A program made the position numbers and the translations under genes. DNA of 64,000 nt from Oscillibacter sp. 1-3 (GTDB lineage Bacteria > Bacillota > Clostridia > Oscillospirales > Oscillospiraceae), in NCBI RefSeq assembly GCF_000403435.2, contig NZ_KE159709.1:1-64000 (forward strand), given 5' to 3'. The notes beneath the pieces were generated by a model that did no database searches, was not told where the DNA came from, and was given only the letters and a program-made list of their open reading frames with translations. This document shows positions 1 to 8,690 of the stretch, piece after piece (the stretch's first letter is position 1; each line of letters starts with the position of its first letter).

Positions 1-62
1 AACGCTGTTCCGGGAGAGCTTGTCCGCTAAAGTGTAGATACGCTCCGGCTCTGTGGTCAGAT
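1..62 (-). pseudogene. Probable displaced remainder of an FkbM-like methyltransferase gene
   Basis: Read on the minus strand, these 62 bases are open in the frame that would continue the methyltransferase gene interrupted on the other side of the IS21 element. Joining base 2277 to base 62 keeps the frame and gives a peptide containing EPERIYTLADKL and then RNSV. That resembles the E-P-x6-L-x2-L region following motif I of FkbM methyltransferases. The fragment runs off the window edge. No target-site duplication flanks the element, so the join is inferred rather than proven. Confidence 0.35.
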
Positions 63-114
63 TGTCAGCGCCAGTGATAAAATGTAAGAAAACGCCGAGG
101 AAAAAATGTAGTTT
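63..114 (+). repeat. IS21 left terminal inverted repeat
   Basis: This 52-bp left end pairs with the right end at 2225-2276. The block TGTAAGAAAACGCCGA is identical in both ends and TGTAGTTT closes both repeats. In IS21 elements the outer TG...CA ends and such internal multiple repeats are recognised by IstA. Confidence 0.85.
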
Positions 115-186
115 AGTGGCGGAGGTGAAGGGAAAAAGATAGACTCCCAATCAGGGCGAGAAAGAGCCCGGAAAGGGAGTCAGAAA

Positions 187-1410
187 ATGAAAGGAGCACA
201 GTGGATGGATATCCGAAGCGACAGACAAAAAGGGCTGAGCTATGTGGAGCTGGGACGGAAGTACCACATGGACCCGCGGACGGCAAAGCGGTACGCGGAA
301 TCGCCGCAGAAGCCGGAGTACACATTGAGCGAACCCAAGCCAACAAAGATGGACCCGTACAAGCAGATCGTGGACGAGTGGCTGGAAGAGGCGCCGTATT
401 CAGCGTTGCGGATACTGGAGAAGCTGCGGGAGATGGGGTTTGACGGAGGTTACAGTATTGTCAAGGCGTATGTGAGCAGCCGGAAGATGGACTTGAATGA
501 GAAAGCAACGGTGCGGTTTGAGACGATGCCAGGAAAGCAAGGGCAGATGGACTGGGGATTCTTCGAGGATCACCTGGTATACGAGGACGGAAAGTGGAAG
601 AAGCTGTACTGCTTTCTCATGATTCTGGGGTACTCAAGGATGCGGTACATCGAATTTGTCACAGATATGAGCACAAACACGTTGATACGGTGCCATCAGA
701 ACGCGTTTCGGTATTTCGGAGGCTACCCGGAGGAGATTCTGTACGATAACATGAAGCAGGTAGTCATCAAGCGGCTTTTGAAGCAGGAGGACTCCACACT
801 AAACCGGCAGTTTGAGGACTTCGCGGGATTCTATGGATTCAAACCCATCCTGTGCCGGCCATATCGTGGTCAGACGAAAGGAAAAGTGGAGCGGACGGTG
901 CAGTTTGTGCGGGACAACTTCATGGTCGGGATCAAGTACAACAGCCTGGCAGATTTGAATGGACAAGCCTTGGCTTGGTGTAATAAGGTCAATGGCAAAG
1001 TCCATGCCACCACCAACGAGATTCCCTTTGAACGGCTGCAAAAAGAGGGGCTGAGTCCTCTTTCCCGTGAGTACATCATCGACAAGATCAACCTTAGGCG
1101 GGTACAAAAAGACTGCCTCATCTCATACGCCGGGAATCAGTACTCCGTGCCAGCGGAGTACATCGGCAAAGATGTGGCAGTCGTGGCCCTCGACAGTATG
1201 CTGGCCGCCTACTATGAGGGAAAGCAGATCGCTCTGCATCGAATATCGTATCAAAGGAAGGACATGGTTGTCAATCCTCAGCACTATAGAAGGATTACGC
1301 TGAAACAGACAATAGATGCGGAAAATGTTCTGCTGGAACAGGGCAAAGTAATAGATTTCCCCTTGAAGCCCTCCGATTTATCCAGATATGACGAGGTGCT
1401 GTATGACTGA
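187..1410 (+). CDS. istA: IS21 transposase IstA
   Basis: DDE transposase that cuts and joins the ends of the element, acting with the IstB ATPase. The protein is 407 residues. An N-terminal helix-turn-helix-like stretch (about residues 10-40, LSYVELGRKYHMDPRTAKRY) is followed by an integrase-type core. The likely catalytic triad is D122 (in GQMDWG), D187 (in LYDNMK) and E235 (in GKVER). A C-terminal beta region follows that is typical of IstA. Its stop codon overlaps the istB start (ATGACTGA), the translationally coupled arrangement seen across IS21. A strong ribosome binding site is not obvious before the ATG at 187. The reading frame is intact. Confidence 0.93.
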   Translation: MKGAQWMDIRSDRQKGLSYVELGRKYHMDPRTAKRYAESPQKPEYTLSEPKPTKMDPYKQIVDEWLEEAPYSALRILEKLREMGFDGGYSIVKAYVSSRKMDLNEKATVRFETMPGKQGQMDWGFFEDHLVYEDGKWKKLYCFLMILGYSRMRYIEFVTDMSTNTLIRCHQNAFRYFGGYPEEILYDNMKQVVIKRLLKQEDSTLNRQFEDFAGFYGFKPILCRPYRGQTKGKVERTVQFVRDNFMVGIKYNSLADLNGQALAWCNKVNGKVHATTNEIPFERLQKEGLSPLSREYIIDKINLRRVQKDCLISYAGNQYSVPAEYIGKDVAVVALDSMLAAYYEGKQIALHRISYQRKDMVVNPQHYRRITLKQTIDAENVLLEQGKVIDFPLKPSDLSRYDEVLYD

Positions 1411-2200
1411 ATTTACTATGGACAGGCTGAGGGAAAACCTGGAAGCCCTTAAAATGAAAAACACCCTGGAGATTCTGGACAACTACCTGGAACGGGCGGT
1501 GGCGGACAAGCTCAACATTGTGGAGGTTTTGGATCACATTTTCTCAGAAGAAGCCAAATCCAAGCGGAGACGGGCCTATGAGAAGCAGATCCAGATGTCT
1601 GGCTTTCCCATTAAGAAAACCCTGGACGACTTCGATTTCTCTTTCCAGCCCTCCATCGACAAGCGCCAGATCGATGAGTTGGCTACCATGCGCTTCCTGG
1701 AAAACGGGGAGAATGTGGTCTTCCTCGGCCCGCCCGGCGTGGGCAAGACCCATCTGGCCTCCGCTTTGGGCCTGGTGGCGGCACAGCACCGTTTCTCCAC
1801 CTACTACATCAACTGCCACCAGCTCATTGAACAGCTCAAGAAGGCCCATTTTGAGAACCGTCTGCCGGACAAGCTCAAGGTTCTGGCCAAGTACAGGATG
1901 CTCATCATCGACGAAATCGGCTACCTCCCCATGGACATCCAGGGTGCAAACCTGTTCTTTCAGCTCATTGCCAGGCGGTACGAGAAAACATCCACCGTCT
2001 TCACCTCCAACAAAACCTTCTCCCAGTGGAACGAGGTCTTTGCCGACGTCACCATCGCCTCCGCCATCCTGGATCGTGTACTGCATCACTGCACCGTTAT
2101 CAACATCAAGGGTGAGTCTTACCGCCTGAAGGAGCGCAAGGAATTTATGCGCCAGAAACAGCAAATCGTAAATACTCTTTTCCTGCAAGGAAATAACTGA
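1403..2200 (+). CDS. istB: IS21 helper ATPase IstB
   Basis: AAA+ ATPase of the DnaC-like family that selects the target DNA and stimulates IstA. It has 265 residues from the ATG at 1403. That ATG overlaps the istA stop and is preferred to the in-frame ATG at 1388 because IS21 genes usually overlap this way. The Walker A motif GPPGVGKT lies near residues 109-116 and the Walker B motif LIIDEIG near 166-172. An N-terminal helical region (residues 1-70) carries the ALKMKN motif typical of IstB. The gene is full length and intact. Confidence 0.93.
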   Translation: MTEFTMDRLRENLEALKMKNTLEILDNYLERAVADKLNIVEVLDHIFSEEAKSKRRRAYEKQIQMSGFPIKKTLDDFDFSFQPSIDKRQIDELATMRFLENGENVVFLGPPGVGKTHLASALGLVAAQHRFSTYYINCHQLIEQLKKAHFENRLPDKLKVLAKYRMLIIDEIGYLPMDIQGANLFFQLIARRYEKTSTVFTSNKTFSQWNEVFADVTIASAILDRVLHHCTVINIKGESYRLKERKEFMRQKQQIVNTLFLQGNN

Positions 2201-2224
2201 TTCTGTTACCCCCCCCCCGCCGAA

Positions 2225-2276
2225 AAACTACAAAATTTCTTCGGCGTTTTCTTACAATTTCAAATTGGCGTTGACA
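2225..2276 (-). repeat. IS21 right terminal inverted repeat
   Basis: Inverted counterpart of the left end at 63-114. It immediately follows the istB stop and a run of ten C residues. It supplies the new in-frame stop codon (2260-2262) for the interrupted methyltransferase gene. Confidence 0.85.
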
Positions 2277-2904
2277 CTAAAGCGTAAACCTTTTTCAGAT
2301 GTTTACAATACTTGCGCAGCTGCAAAGTTGAATTCAAATCACAACAACCCGCGTCAATGAATACCTCTTCGTCTCCATATACCATAAAATCCGGTGCAAA
2401 ATACTGTCCCGGATCTTCATAGTCATATTCAGCCCAGGAATAAATCTGATCTTGAGGGTATCCGCCCTCTTTTAAGATCTGTCTGATTTCTTTATTTGAC
2501 CGAGTCGTACTAATCAGTACGCTCATATCTTTTTGCGCCAGCAATTGTTCCGGGCTTATAACTGGCCAGCCGCAATAGCCCTTTTTCTGCTTTTCTTTGG
2601 TCTGGCTGCAAAAGCCAACAAAACGATCATCGTCCTGCCAATAACGAAGAAGAATCTTGCCAATTGATCCCGCCCCATAGAGAACGACTTCTCGATCCTG
2701 GGGCATGGATTTTTTCAATTCAGCAACCCCTGCTTTTTTAAGCAAAGGGACCCCAGGCAGATATTTAACTACGATGGCGTCAATGTACTTTTGATTTCCG
2801 GAAATCAGCCAATTCAGTTTGTTTAGATAAATGTCGCGGGATTCTTCATCCGCCAGCATCTCATACACTTTGCGGTATTCTTCAAGTGTACTGTACATTT
2901 CCAT
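2260..2904 (-). pseudogene. FkbM-like methyltransferase, truncated by the IS21 element
   Basis: N-terminal part (about 209 native residues plus five encoded by the IS end) of an S-adenosylmethionine-dependent methyltransferase of the FkbM type. Around residues 65-110 is a nucleotide-binding-like segment (VVLYGAGSIGK). The start of the methyltransferase fold, FIDAGCCDLNSTL, lies near residue 187, followed by KKVYAL, where the IS begins. The AdoMet site and all downstream motifs are missing. The start ATG at 2904 has GGAGGT 12 bases upstream. It is the last gene of the operon running from 6509, after the PHP gene, and probably modified a glycan or the flagellin. As it stands it should be inactive unless the element excises. 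Confidence 0.7.
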
Positions 2905-2923
2905 ATAGTATATTGACCTCCAT

Positions 2924-3739
2924 TCAAAGCAGCCAGTTCAGCTCCAGCTCCCAGGCTGTCAGCAGATTGTCCGGCTTGTTTTTCTCACCGTGAAAATCGC
3001 TGCCGCCGGTGACATGGAGGCCGAATTTCTCCGCAAGGCTCAGGTACATCGCCGTTTGCTCCGGCGTATGCTGCGGGTAATAGCACTCGATGGCGTCTAG
3101 TCCATAGCCGGCCAGGCGCCGGACCAGGTGTTCCAGATTGTCATCTCCCAGTACGATTTGGTACGGGTGAGCCAGAGAGACCTTTCCGCCGGCCGCTTTG
3201 ATGGCCTTTACGCAGGTCTCGGCGCTGGGTTTGGTGCCCTTTTCGATCTCCTGAAATTCCGGCGTGTCCAGATAGCGGTCAAATGCCTCTTTTCGCGTGG
3301 CGACAATGCCGTGCCGCAGCATGACCTGGGCAAAGTGGGGACGGCCGATCACGCCGCCTGTGGCGGCTTCCTCCACCTCGGTCAGGGGAATGTCCACGCC
3401 GTGCTTATGCAGAAAATCCGCGATGCGGTACTTGCGGTGGTCCCGTCCGGCCTTCATTCCCGTTGTCATCTCCAGCAGGTTGGGGGCGTCGGGCGGGAAG
3501 GCGTAGCCAAGGATGTGGAGATTCAGGTAATCGTCCGCGCTCAGCTCGATTCCCGGAATGACCCGGAGCCCCAGGGCCTCTCCGGCCTCTCCGGCCTCGC
3601 GGAGGCCGCTCAGCGTATCATGATCGGTGAGCGCGAGTATTTCCAGCCCCTTGGATTTGGCCAGCTTTACAATTTCCGCAGGTGTGTACTGTCCGTCTGA
3701 GGCAGTGCTGTGCGTATGCAGATCTGCGCGAAGGCTCAT
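2924..3739 (-). CDS. PHP-domain phosphoesterase, possible 3',5'-bisphosphate nucleotidase
   Basis: Metal-dependent phosphoesterase of the PHP family, TrpH/YciV-like, 271 residues. The metal ligands are visible: HTHS near residue 8, LTDHDT near 38, GIEL near 65, a histidine in LHILGY, and GSDFHG near the C terminus. A characterised relative, Chromobacterium CV1693, dephosphorylates 3',5'-adenosine bisphosphate (PAP) to AMP, and E. coli YciV (RNase AM) acts on similar compounds. In this operon, next to an APS-kinase-like and a sulfotransferase-like gene, removal of PAP left after sulfate transfer is a sensible role; that is inference. The start at 3739 is chosen over an in-frame upstream codon because AGGAGGT lies seven bases before it. 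Confidence 0.85.
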   Translation of the reverse strand: MSLRADLHTHSTASDGQYTPAEIVKLAKSKGLEILALTDHDTLSGLREAGEAGEALGLRVIPGIELSADDYLNLHILGYAFPPDAPNLLEMTTGMKAGRDHRKYRIADFLHKHGVDIPLTEVEEAATGGVIGRPHFAQVMLRHGIVATRKEAFDRYLDTPEFQEIEKGTKPSAETCVKAIKAAGGKVSLAHPYQIVLGDDNLEHLVRRLAGYGLDAIECYYPQHTPEQTAMYLSLAEKFGLHVTGGSDFHGEKNKPDNLLTAWELELNWLL

Positions 3740-3755
3740 TCTCCATACCTCCTGT

Positions 3756-4304
3756 TCACACCGGTTCATTCAGGTTGAAAAAGCGGATCAGCCGCTCAAC
3801 AATGGACTCCGGAGTCTCGTCTCCGTCGTTTTGGATGACAATGCTGGAATGTCCCGGCTCGTCGTAGGGCAGGTCCACGCCCACCACGTTTTTCGCGCTG
3901 GAGGAGTACAGCTTCTTCTGATCCCGCTTATACAGGGTCTCCCGGGTGACCTTGATGTAAATTTCCCGATAATTTTCAATATTCTCCCGGTTCCACTGGC
4001 GGATGTCGGAGTACATCGAGATGCTGCAGCAAACCACGTCTTTCCCCTGGTCCGCCAGATCCCGGCAGCGCTGGAACAAGGGCCAGGCGCCTGCTTTCCT
4101 CGCCGCGGTCGTATACCTGTCCTCCAGAAGCACCGCCCCCGTTACCGGAGAGCTGTGGCCGGCCGCACCTCGAATCTGGTCCCCGTCCAGGAGGACTGTC
4201 TCCGGGCTCCGCGCCTTTAAGCGCGCATAAAACAGTCCGCCGATGGTGGTCTTTCCCGCTCCGGCCAGGCCGGTGAAAAAGTAGACCGTTCCCTTTTTTT
4301 CCAC
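3756..4304 (-). CDS. cysC: Adenylylsulfate kinase-like protein (CysC family)
   Basis: Predicted to phosphorylate adenosine 5'-phosphosulfate (APS) to PAPS, the sulfate donor of sulfotransferases. It has 182 residues with an N-terminal P-loop, GLAGAGKTT (residues 12-20), and LLDGDQIRG near 38, matching the CysC DGD(N/Q)xR motif. It ends with VVGVDLPYDEP, like the APS kinase 'GvdxPyExP' segment. Length is near that of stand-alone CysC (about 200). The start is GTG with GGAGG ten bases upstream, inside the preceding gene's end. No sulfate reduction genes are nearby. The context points to sulfation rather than cysteine synthesis. Confidence 0.8.
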   Translation of the reverse strand: MEKKGTVYFFTGLAGAGKTTIGGLFYARLKARSPETVLLDGDQIRGAAGHSSPVTGAVLLEDRYTTAARKAGAWPLFQRCRDLADQGKDVVCCSISMYSDIRQWNRENIENYREIYIKVTRETLYKRDQKKLYSSSAKNVVGVDLPYDEPGHSSIVIQNDGDETPESIVERLIRFFNLNEPV

Positions 4305-4306
4305 TC

Positions 4307-4495
4307 CTATATGTCCTCCTCGTTGGTCTTGTCCAAAATTTCCAGGACCTCCGCCTGTAAAAAGGTGAATCCTTTTTGCAATACGGTCCGGCGCGCGTCT
4401 GTACAGCCGTCTTTGGCAGATGCTTCCGCCAGATCCAGCATTCGCTCTAACAGGTACTGCGCGCGGTCCAGGTCGGCCATTGTCAGATCTTCCAT
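4307..4495 (-). CDS. Small hypothetical protein of the modification operon
   Basis: 62 residues, predicted fully helical, rich in Leu, Ala, Asp and Glu, with no membrane segment and no recognised motif. It sits four bases after the sulfotransferase-like gene stop and two bases before the kinase start, so it is probably translated as part of the same message. A second in-frame ATG lies at 4480. Comparable small helical proteins occur beside flagellin genes as chaperones or modification accessory factors, but nothing in the sequence proves that here. Confidence 0.6.
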   Translation of the reverse strand: MEDLTMADLDRAQYLLERMLDLAEASAKDGCTDARRTVLQKGFTFLQAEVLEILDKTNEEDI

Positions 4496-4499
4496 GGCC

Positions 4500-6509
4500 T
4501 CAGTGATACAGCGGCTGCTCCAGCAGCGCGGGGTTCGGCTCCAGCTTTTTCATCATCTGCAGCGCCCGTCCATTTTTGTTGACAAAACGGAGGTCGCGCA
4601 TCAAAATTTTTGCGTTCTTGATCCGGCTCTCCCGTGTGCTGCGCATCACGTCCTCCAGAATTTTCTCAAGGCCTTCTTCTTCCTCCTCCGAGATGGTGCG
4701 CTCCCCGTTTTCGCCTGTCCGCAGGGAGTCGAAGGCTTTTTCCCAGCTCCAGCGTATGTAATGGTCCAGCGTGGTAAAATCGTCAATCAGCGCCTGTACC
4801 CGGTCATCGTCCATCGGCGTTCCGTCATAGTAGTGGAAATCATAGCCGTAATACGCGTAAGCGTCCCGGAGAAAATACTCGATAAAACAGCGTTCGCTGT
4901 TATTGGCGAATTCGTCATAGGTCCGATAGACCGAGGCCGTGTCAAACCCTTTCACATTTCCGGGGGTGCAGAAATCCTTTCCACCCTCCGTGCAGCGGGT
5001 CATGGATTCCGCGTAGGGCACATCCAGAAACGCTGCCAGAGCGGTAAAGGTCGCCAGCGGGTTCAGCTTCGCGTCCTCAAAGCGGACCAGAATGCTGTCC
5101 TGATACAGCCGGTCCTCCGGGTCGACCATAAAGCTGCGGTTGGCGATATATTCACTAATCATATCGCTGACTACATTTTGGCAGTTGGTGTCCCTTGAAA
5201 TCGTTCCGCCGGTTTTGACATTGTAGTAAATAAAGCGCATCGAGCCGCAGTAGCTGGTGGTGAAGCGGCGCATGGGCGTGAAGGTCTTGATGTATTTGAA
5301 TTGGCGGAAGAGCGGCATATTCTGTACCGTCTCATAGTCCTCCGACTCCAATACCGTGCGGCCGCTTCCCCGCTCCACATAGAGGTTATAGACGATGCGG
5401 GGGAAGTGGGGCTGCAAAAACACCGCAGGAGCAATGCGGGAGGACCAGTCCTGCCCCGCGCTGCTGATTGGGTTTTCCAGAAATACCGCGGCGGCAAAGT
5501 CCTTCTCCTGCCGTCCCTTTATGCGGTAGAGCTCCTCCACCCGGGCGGCGGGCCAGTCCGGAAAGAGCTCCAGCGCCTCCCGCAGGCTCTTCGCCCGGTC
5601 CATCTTCTCTTTCATGGCGTCAATGCTGCCCGTCAGCTCCTCCATCATGATCGAGGATAGAACCAGCATATTCGGGTGGGCGTCAAAGACCTCGTTGAAG
5701 AAGTCGCCGCCGTTATGGGCGGAGAGCTGGGTGTGCCAAATCAGGCGGTTGATCTCCCGCACTCCCACCGGCTTGAGGGGACAGCGGCTGTAGTCAATGC
5801 CGTATTCCGCCTTGAAGTCAATGGGATAGCGCTGGATGTCGCCGCCGATCAGAAAAATGAGCTTCTCATCCTTCAAAAGGCGGTGAAGATCCAGGCACTG
5901 TAAATGCGCACAGAAAATTCCCCAGTCGGCGTAATGGAGATACACATGGTTCTCCCGGCCGATGTATTCGCTTCTGCGCACGTTGTCGTTCAGATATTCC
6001 AGTTCGTACTGGCTGTAAACGTCGTCGGCCAGGATGGGTTTTTCCAGGTCTCTGAAAAAGTTCCGGCTGACCACAGGATTTTTGAAGTTGATATAATCGC
6101 CGAACCGCCGCCGGTCCGGGAAGAAGGGGACATAGCCGTTTTCATCATAGGGGAAAAAGAGAATGGGAAGCTGTTCAAAGGGCAGAAAGTCCTTTCTGAA
6201 CAGGTACGGGTATTTTTTCAGCAGCCTGCAGTTTTGCTGGTAGCGGCTTTCCAGCTCCTTTACATTGGGCTCATAAAAGGCCCCGGCCATCAGGGGCAGG
6301 ATCTGCTCCTGAAAATGACCCTGATTATACAGGTCCCGGAAGCAGGTGTAGGAGACCTTATAATTTCCGCCGGAGTGCAGGATGTAGACCGCCGCCTCCA
6401 GCTTTTCCGCCGGGTTGCCGCTCTGATGGATCACCAGCCCGTAAGCGTCCTGCGCCTCGGCGGCGCTGCCAAGTGACGCCAGCTTTCTGGCGATTTCGAT
6501 TGCCTCCAT
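4500..6509 (-). CDS. Large sulfotransferase-like protein beside flagellin
   Basis: A 669-residue cytoplasmic protein without signal peptide. Residues 1-110 look like a helical repeat scaffold, followed by a long domain of unknown type. The last 250 residues resemble sulfotransferases: KTFTPMRRFTTSY (about residue 400) has the shape of the R-x-P-x2-R-x2-S-x-Y 3'-phosphate-binding motif. LVRFEDAKLNP followed by FLDVPY (about 485-505) is the usual RYEDL...FLG-P signature. The N-terminal 5'-phosphosulfate loop is not obvious, so the assignment is tentative. Support comes from the co-operonic APS-kinase-like and PHP genes. GGAGGAAC precedes the ATG. A GC-rich hairpin lies 25 bases upstream. Confidence 0.55.
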   Translation of the reverse strand: MEAIEIARKLASLGSAAEAQDAYGLVIHQSGNPAEKLEAAVYILHSGGNYKVSYTCFRDLYNQGHFQEQILPLMAGAFYEPNVKELESRYQQNCRLLKKYPYLFRKDFLPFEQLPILFFPYDENGYVPFFPDRRRFGDYINFKNPVVSRNFFRDLEKPILADDVYSQYELEYLNDNVRRSEYIGRENHVYLHYADWGIFCAHLQCLDLHRLLKDEKLIFLIGGDIQRYPIDFKAEYGIDYSRCPLKPVGVREINRLIWHTQLSAHNGGDFFNEVFDAHPNMLVLSSIMMEELTGSIDAMKEKMDRAKSLREALELFPDWPAARVEELYRIKGRQEKDFAAAVFLENPISSAGQDWSSRIAPAVFLQPHFPRIVYNLYVERGSGRTVLESEDYETVQNMPLFRQFKYIKTFTPMRRFTTSYCGSMRFIYYNVKTGGTISRDTNCQNVVSDMISEYIANRSFMVDPEDRLYQDSILVRFEDAKLNPLATFTALAAFLDVPYAESMTRCTEGGKDFCTPGNVKGFDTASVYRTYDEFANNSERCFIEYFLRDAYAYYGYDFHYYDGTPMDDDRVQALIDDFTTLDHYIRWSWEKAFDSLRTGENGERTISEEEEEGLEKILEDVMRSTRESRIKNAKILMRDLRFVNKNGRALQMMKKLEPNPALLEQPLYH

Positions 6510-6808
6510 CTTCGTTCCTCCTCACAAGAGAACGGGGGGCGGGCCAAGGGCCCGCCCCCGCAAAAGTGCTGTGGTTGCAGTTTTGTCTCTGCCGGATTGA
6601 TTCCGGCAGCCGCGAAACACTCTTCACCGGAGAAAACTCCGCCTGAGAGCCGCTCTGCGGGCGCAGTCCTTCCACCACGAAACCCGCTCACCCGCAGGGG
6701 GCGCCGCATCCCTAAGCGGCAAAGCCGCCGCGGGCTGCGCAGTCACCGGGTTTTCGCGGGGCCCCTTTCAGAAGGGGACGGAGGTGCGTTATGCCGCTTT
6801 TAAGGGGA
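6510..6808. other. Intergenic region with several GC-rich hairpins downstream of flagellin
   Basis: No gene is evident in these 299 bases. Three stem-loops can be seen: 6535-6559 (GGGGGCGGGCC with its complement), 6589-6609 (CTGCCGGA with complement) and 6762-6777 (CCCCTT/AAGGGG). None is followed by a clear U-run on the minus strand, so their role as flagellin terminators is unproven. The first lies just before the ribosome binding site of the next gene and could influence its translation. Confidence 0.5.
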
Positions 6809-8500
6809 TTAACCCAGCAGCTGCAGCACGCCCTGAGGAACAGCGTTGGCCTGGGCCAGCATGGCCTGGGCGGACTGAACCAGGATGTTGTTCTTGGTGT
6901 AGGCCATCATCTCCTCGGCAACGTCGGTGTCGCGGATGGTGGACTCGGCGTCCTGGATGTTCTCCGCCATGACGCTCAGGTTGTTGGCGGTGTGCTCCAG
7001 ACGGTTCTGGGTGGCGCCCAGATCGCCGCGGATGCCGGAGACGTAGTTGATGGCGTTCTTGATGGTGTCGATGGCGGCGGAAGCGCCATCGCGGGTGCTG
7101 ATGTCGATGCTGTCGATGGCCATGGCGCCGTAGGTGTGCATGTCGCCGATGGAGACGCTCAGCTGGTTGTAGGAATCGCTGGTGTCGCCGATCTGCAGAG
7201 TCAGGCCCTTGCCGCCGCCGCTGGTGGCGGCGTTGCCCTTCTTCACCAGGCCGGTCCAGTTGCCGTCCTTGGCGGTTGTGGTGTCGCCGCGCAGGTCGTT
7301 CTTGGTGTAGTCGACAGCGCCGTCAAGCTCAGTCAGATGAATCACACCATCTTTATTGGTGGTGGTGACCTTGAACATCTTGTTTCCGGAGGCGGCGGCG
7401 GTCAGGCGGCGGGCGGCGGCGGCGGTGAGCTTGTCGCTGCCCTCTGTAAAGGCGGTCAGATCGATGATGTTCTTGCCGCTCTTGAACTTGCTGTCCGCAC
7501 CCACGGAGAAGGTGTAGGTCTCGTTGCCGATCTGGAGCTGGTCGCCGTCCTTGATGCCGTCGGCGAAGACCGATGAGAGATCAAACTTAGCGGTAGCATA
7601 GATACGCTCAGGCGCATAGATTGCGTCCTGCTTCACGCGGACGGTGTCGCTGAGGCCGTTGTTGCCCAAATTAGTGACAGCATCAGCCTGAACAGAAGCC
7701 TGCGTGACGCCGTCGACGGTCACCGGCATTGCAGTGGTGAAATCCTTCGTGGGATCGTTCTTCATAGTCAGGGTGATCTCGCCCGTAGCGTCCCCGCCAA
7801 CTGTAAAGGTCACACCGCCGATAGTAATATCACCCGACTTCACGGTGAGATCAGCAGCGGAGATGCTGCCGCCGCTGGCGCTAACCGTGCCGGTAGCAAT
7901 TGTCTTGCCGGCAACCTTGATGTTCACGGTGCCCTTAGCCGTGCTGGCGGCGGTGAACTTGAAGTTCTTCATGTCGACAGCGTAGATGCCCTTCCGAGTC
8001 TCCTCGTTGGGCTTCACCGAGTCGCCCTCAACGGTTACGGTAACATTCGTCATGCTGGTGCTGCTGGAGCCGCCGTCCTGGCTGCCGTCCAGCAGGTTGA
8101 TGCCGTTGAAGTTGGCGCTGTCGGCGATACGGTTGATTTCGCTCTTGAGCTGGTCAACCTCCTTCTGCAGGTTGTAGCGGTCAACCTCGTCGTCATAGGT
8201 GCCGTTGGCGGACTGGGTGGCCAGGTAGTCCATGCGGTTGAGCATGTCCTGGATCTCCTGCATGGCGCCCTCGGCGGTCTTCACCAGGGAGATGCCGTCC
8301 TTGACGTTCTTCTGAGCGGCCTGCAGACCGGTGATCTGGGCGCGCATCTTCTCGGAAATGGCCAGGCCCGCGGCGTCGTCGCCGGCGCGGTTGATCTTGT
8401 AGCCGGAAGACAGCTTCTCCAGGTTCTTGCTCAGAGCGGAGGTGTTGGTGTTGTAGTTGCGGTAGGCGTTTATCGCCATAATATTGTGCTGAATACGCAT
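6809..8500 (-). CDS. fliC: Flagellin
   Basis: Structural protein of the flagellar filament, 563 residues. The N-terminal D0/D1 helices begin MRIQHNIMAINAYRN and include LSSGYKINRAGDDAAGLAISE (residues 30-50). The C-terminal D1/D0 helices end in a typical NNILVQSAQAMLAQAN segment followed by VLQLLG. The central region, about residues 150-460, is a long Thr/Ser/Gly/Asp-rich surface domain and would be the place for glycan or other surface modification. AAGGAG lies seven bases before the ATG. Transcription probably starts from the sigma-28 promoter at 8691-8717, giving a leader of about 180 bases. Confidence 0.97.
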   Translation of the reverse strand: MRIQHNIMAINAYRNYNTNTSALSKNLEKLSSGYKINRAGDDAAGLAISEKMRAQITGLQAAQKNVKDGISLVKTAEGAMQEIQDMLNRMDYLATQSANGTYDDEVDRYNLQKEVDQLKSEINRIADSANFNGINLLDGSQDGGSSSTSMTNVTVTVEGDSVKPNEETRKGIYAVDMKNFKFTAASTAKGTVNIKVAGKTIATGTVSASGGSISAADLTVKSGDITIGGVTFTVGGDATGEITLTMKNDPTKDFTTAMPVTVDGVTQASVQADAVTNLGNNGLSDTVRVKQDAIYAPERIYATAKFDLSSVFADGIKDGDQLQIGNETYTFSVGADSKFKSGKNIIDLTAFTEGSDKLTAAAARRLTAAASGNKMFKVTTTNKDGVIHLTELDGAVDYTKNDLRGDTTTAKDGNWTGLVKKGNAATSGGGKGLTLQIGDTSDSYNQLSVSIGDMHTYGAMAIDSIDISTRDGASAAIDTIKNAINYVSGIRGDLGATQNRLEHTANNLSVMAENIQDAESTIRDTDVAEEMMAYTKNNILVQSAQAMLAQANAVPQGVLQLLG

Positions 8501-8690
8501 GTTTCTATCTCCTTATCGTTATTCCCGGACGCTCATCCTTGCGTCCGTCCGCAGATGTGGTGACGTCTTCCGGTTCGGGCAACCGGCCGGACTGCCCGGG
8601 CCCTCAGACGCCGGTGCGCTATTTCAGCCGGCCGCGCGGACCGGGTGAAACCTTCCAGGACTCAGCCGCCGCCGAATCCGTTCAATAGCT

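Larger units (their letters stand above)
63..2276 (+). mobile_element. IS21-family insertion sequence (istA-istB)
   Basis: A complete IS21-type element of 2214 bp. It begins with TGTCAGCGCC at 63 and ends with the inverted counterpart, closing with GGCGTTGACA at 2276, and holds two overlapping genes in the canonical istA-istB order. The ends can be aligned without gaps over 52 bp. IS21 elements normally make a 4-8 bp target duplication. Here the left flank (ending TCAGAT) and right flank (starting CTAAAG) do not match, so one end may have been rearranged after insertion. Both genes are intact, so the element may still be active. Confidence 0.9.

Noticed and set aside
8501..8690. Cyclic-di-GMP riboswitch in the flagellin leader
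   Set aside because: The conserved GEMM features could not be found in either strand.
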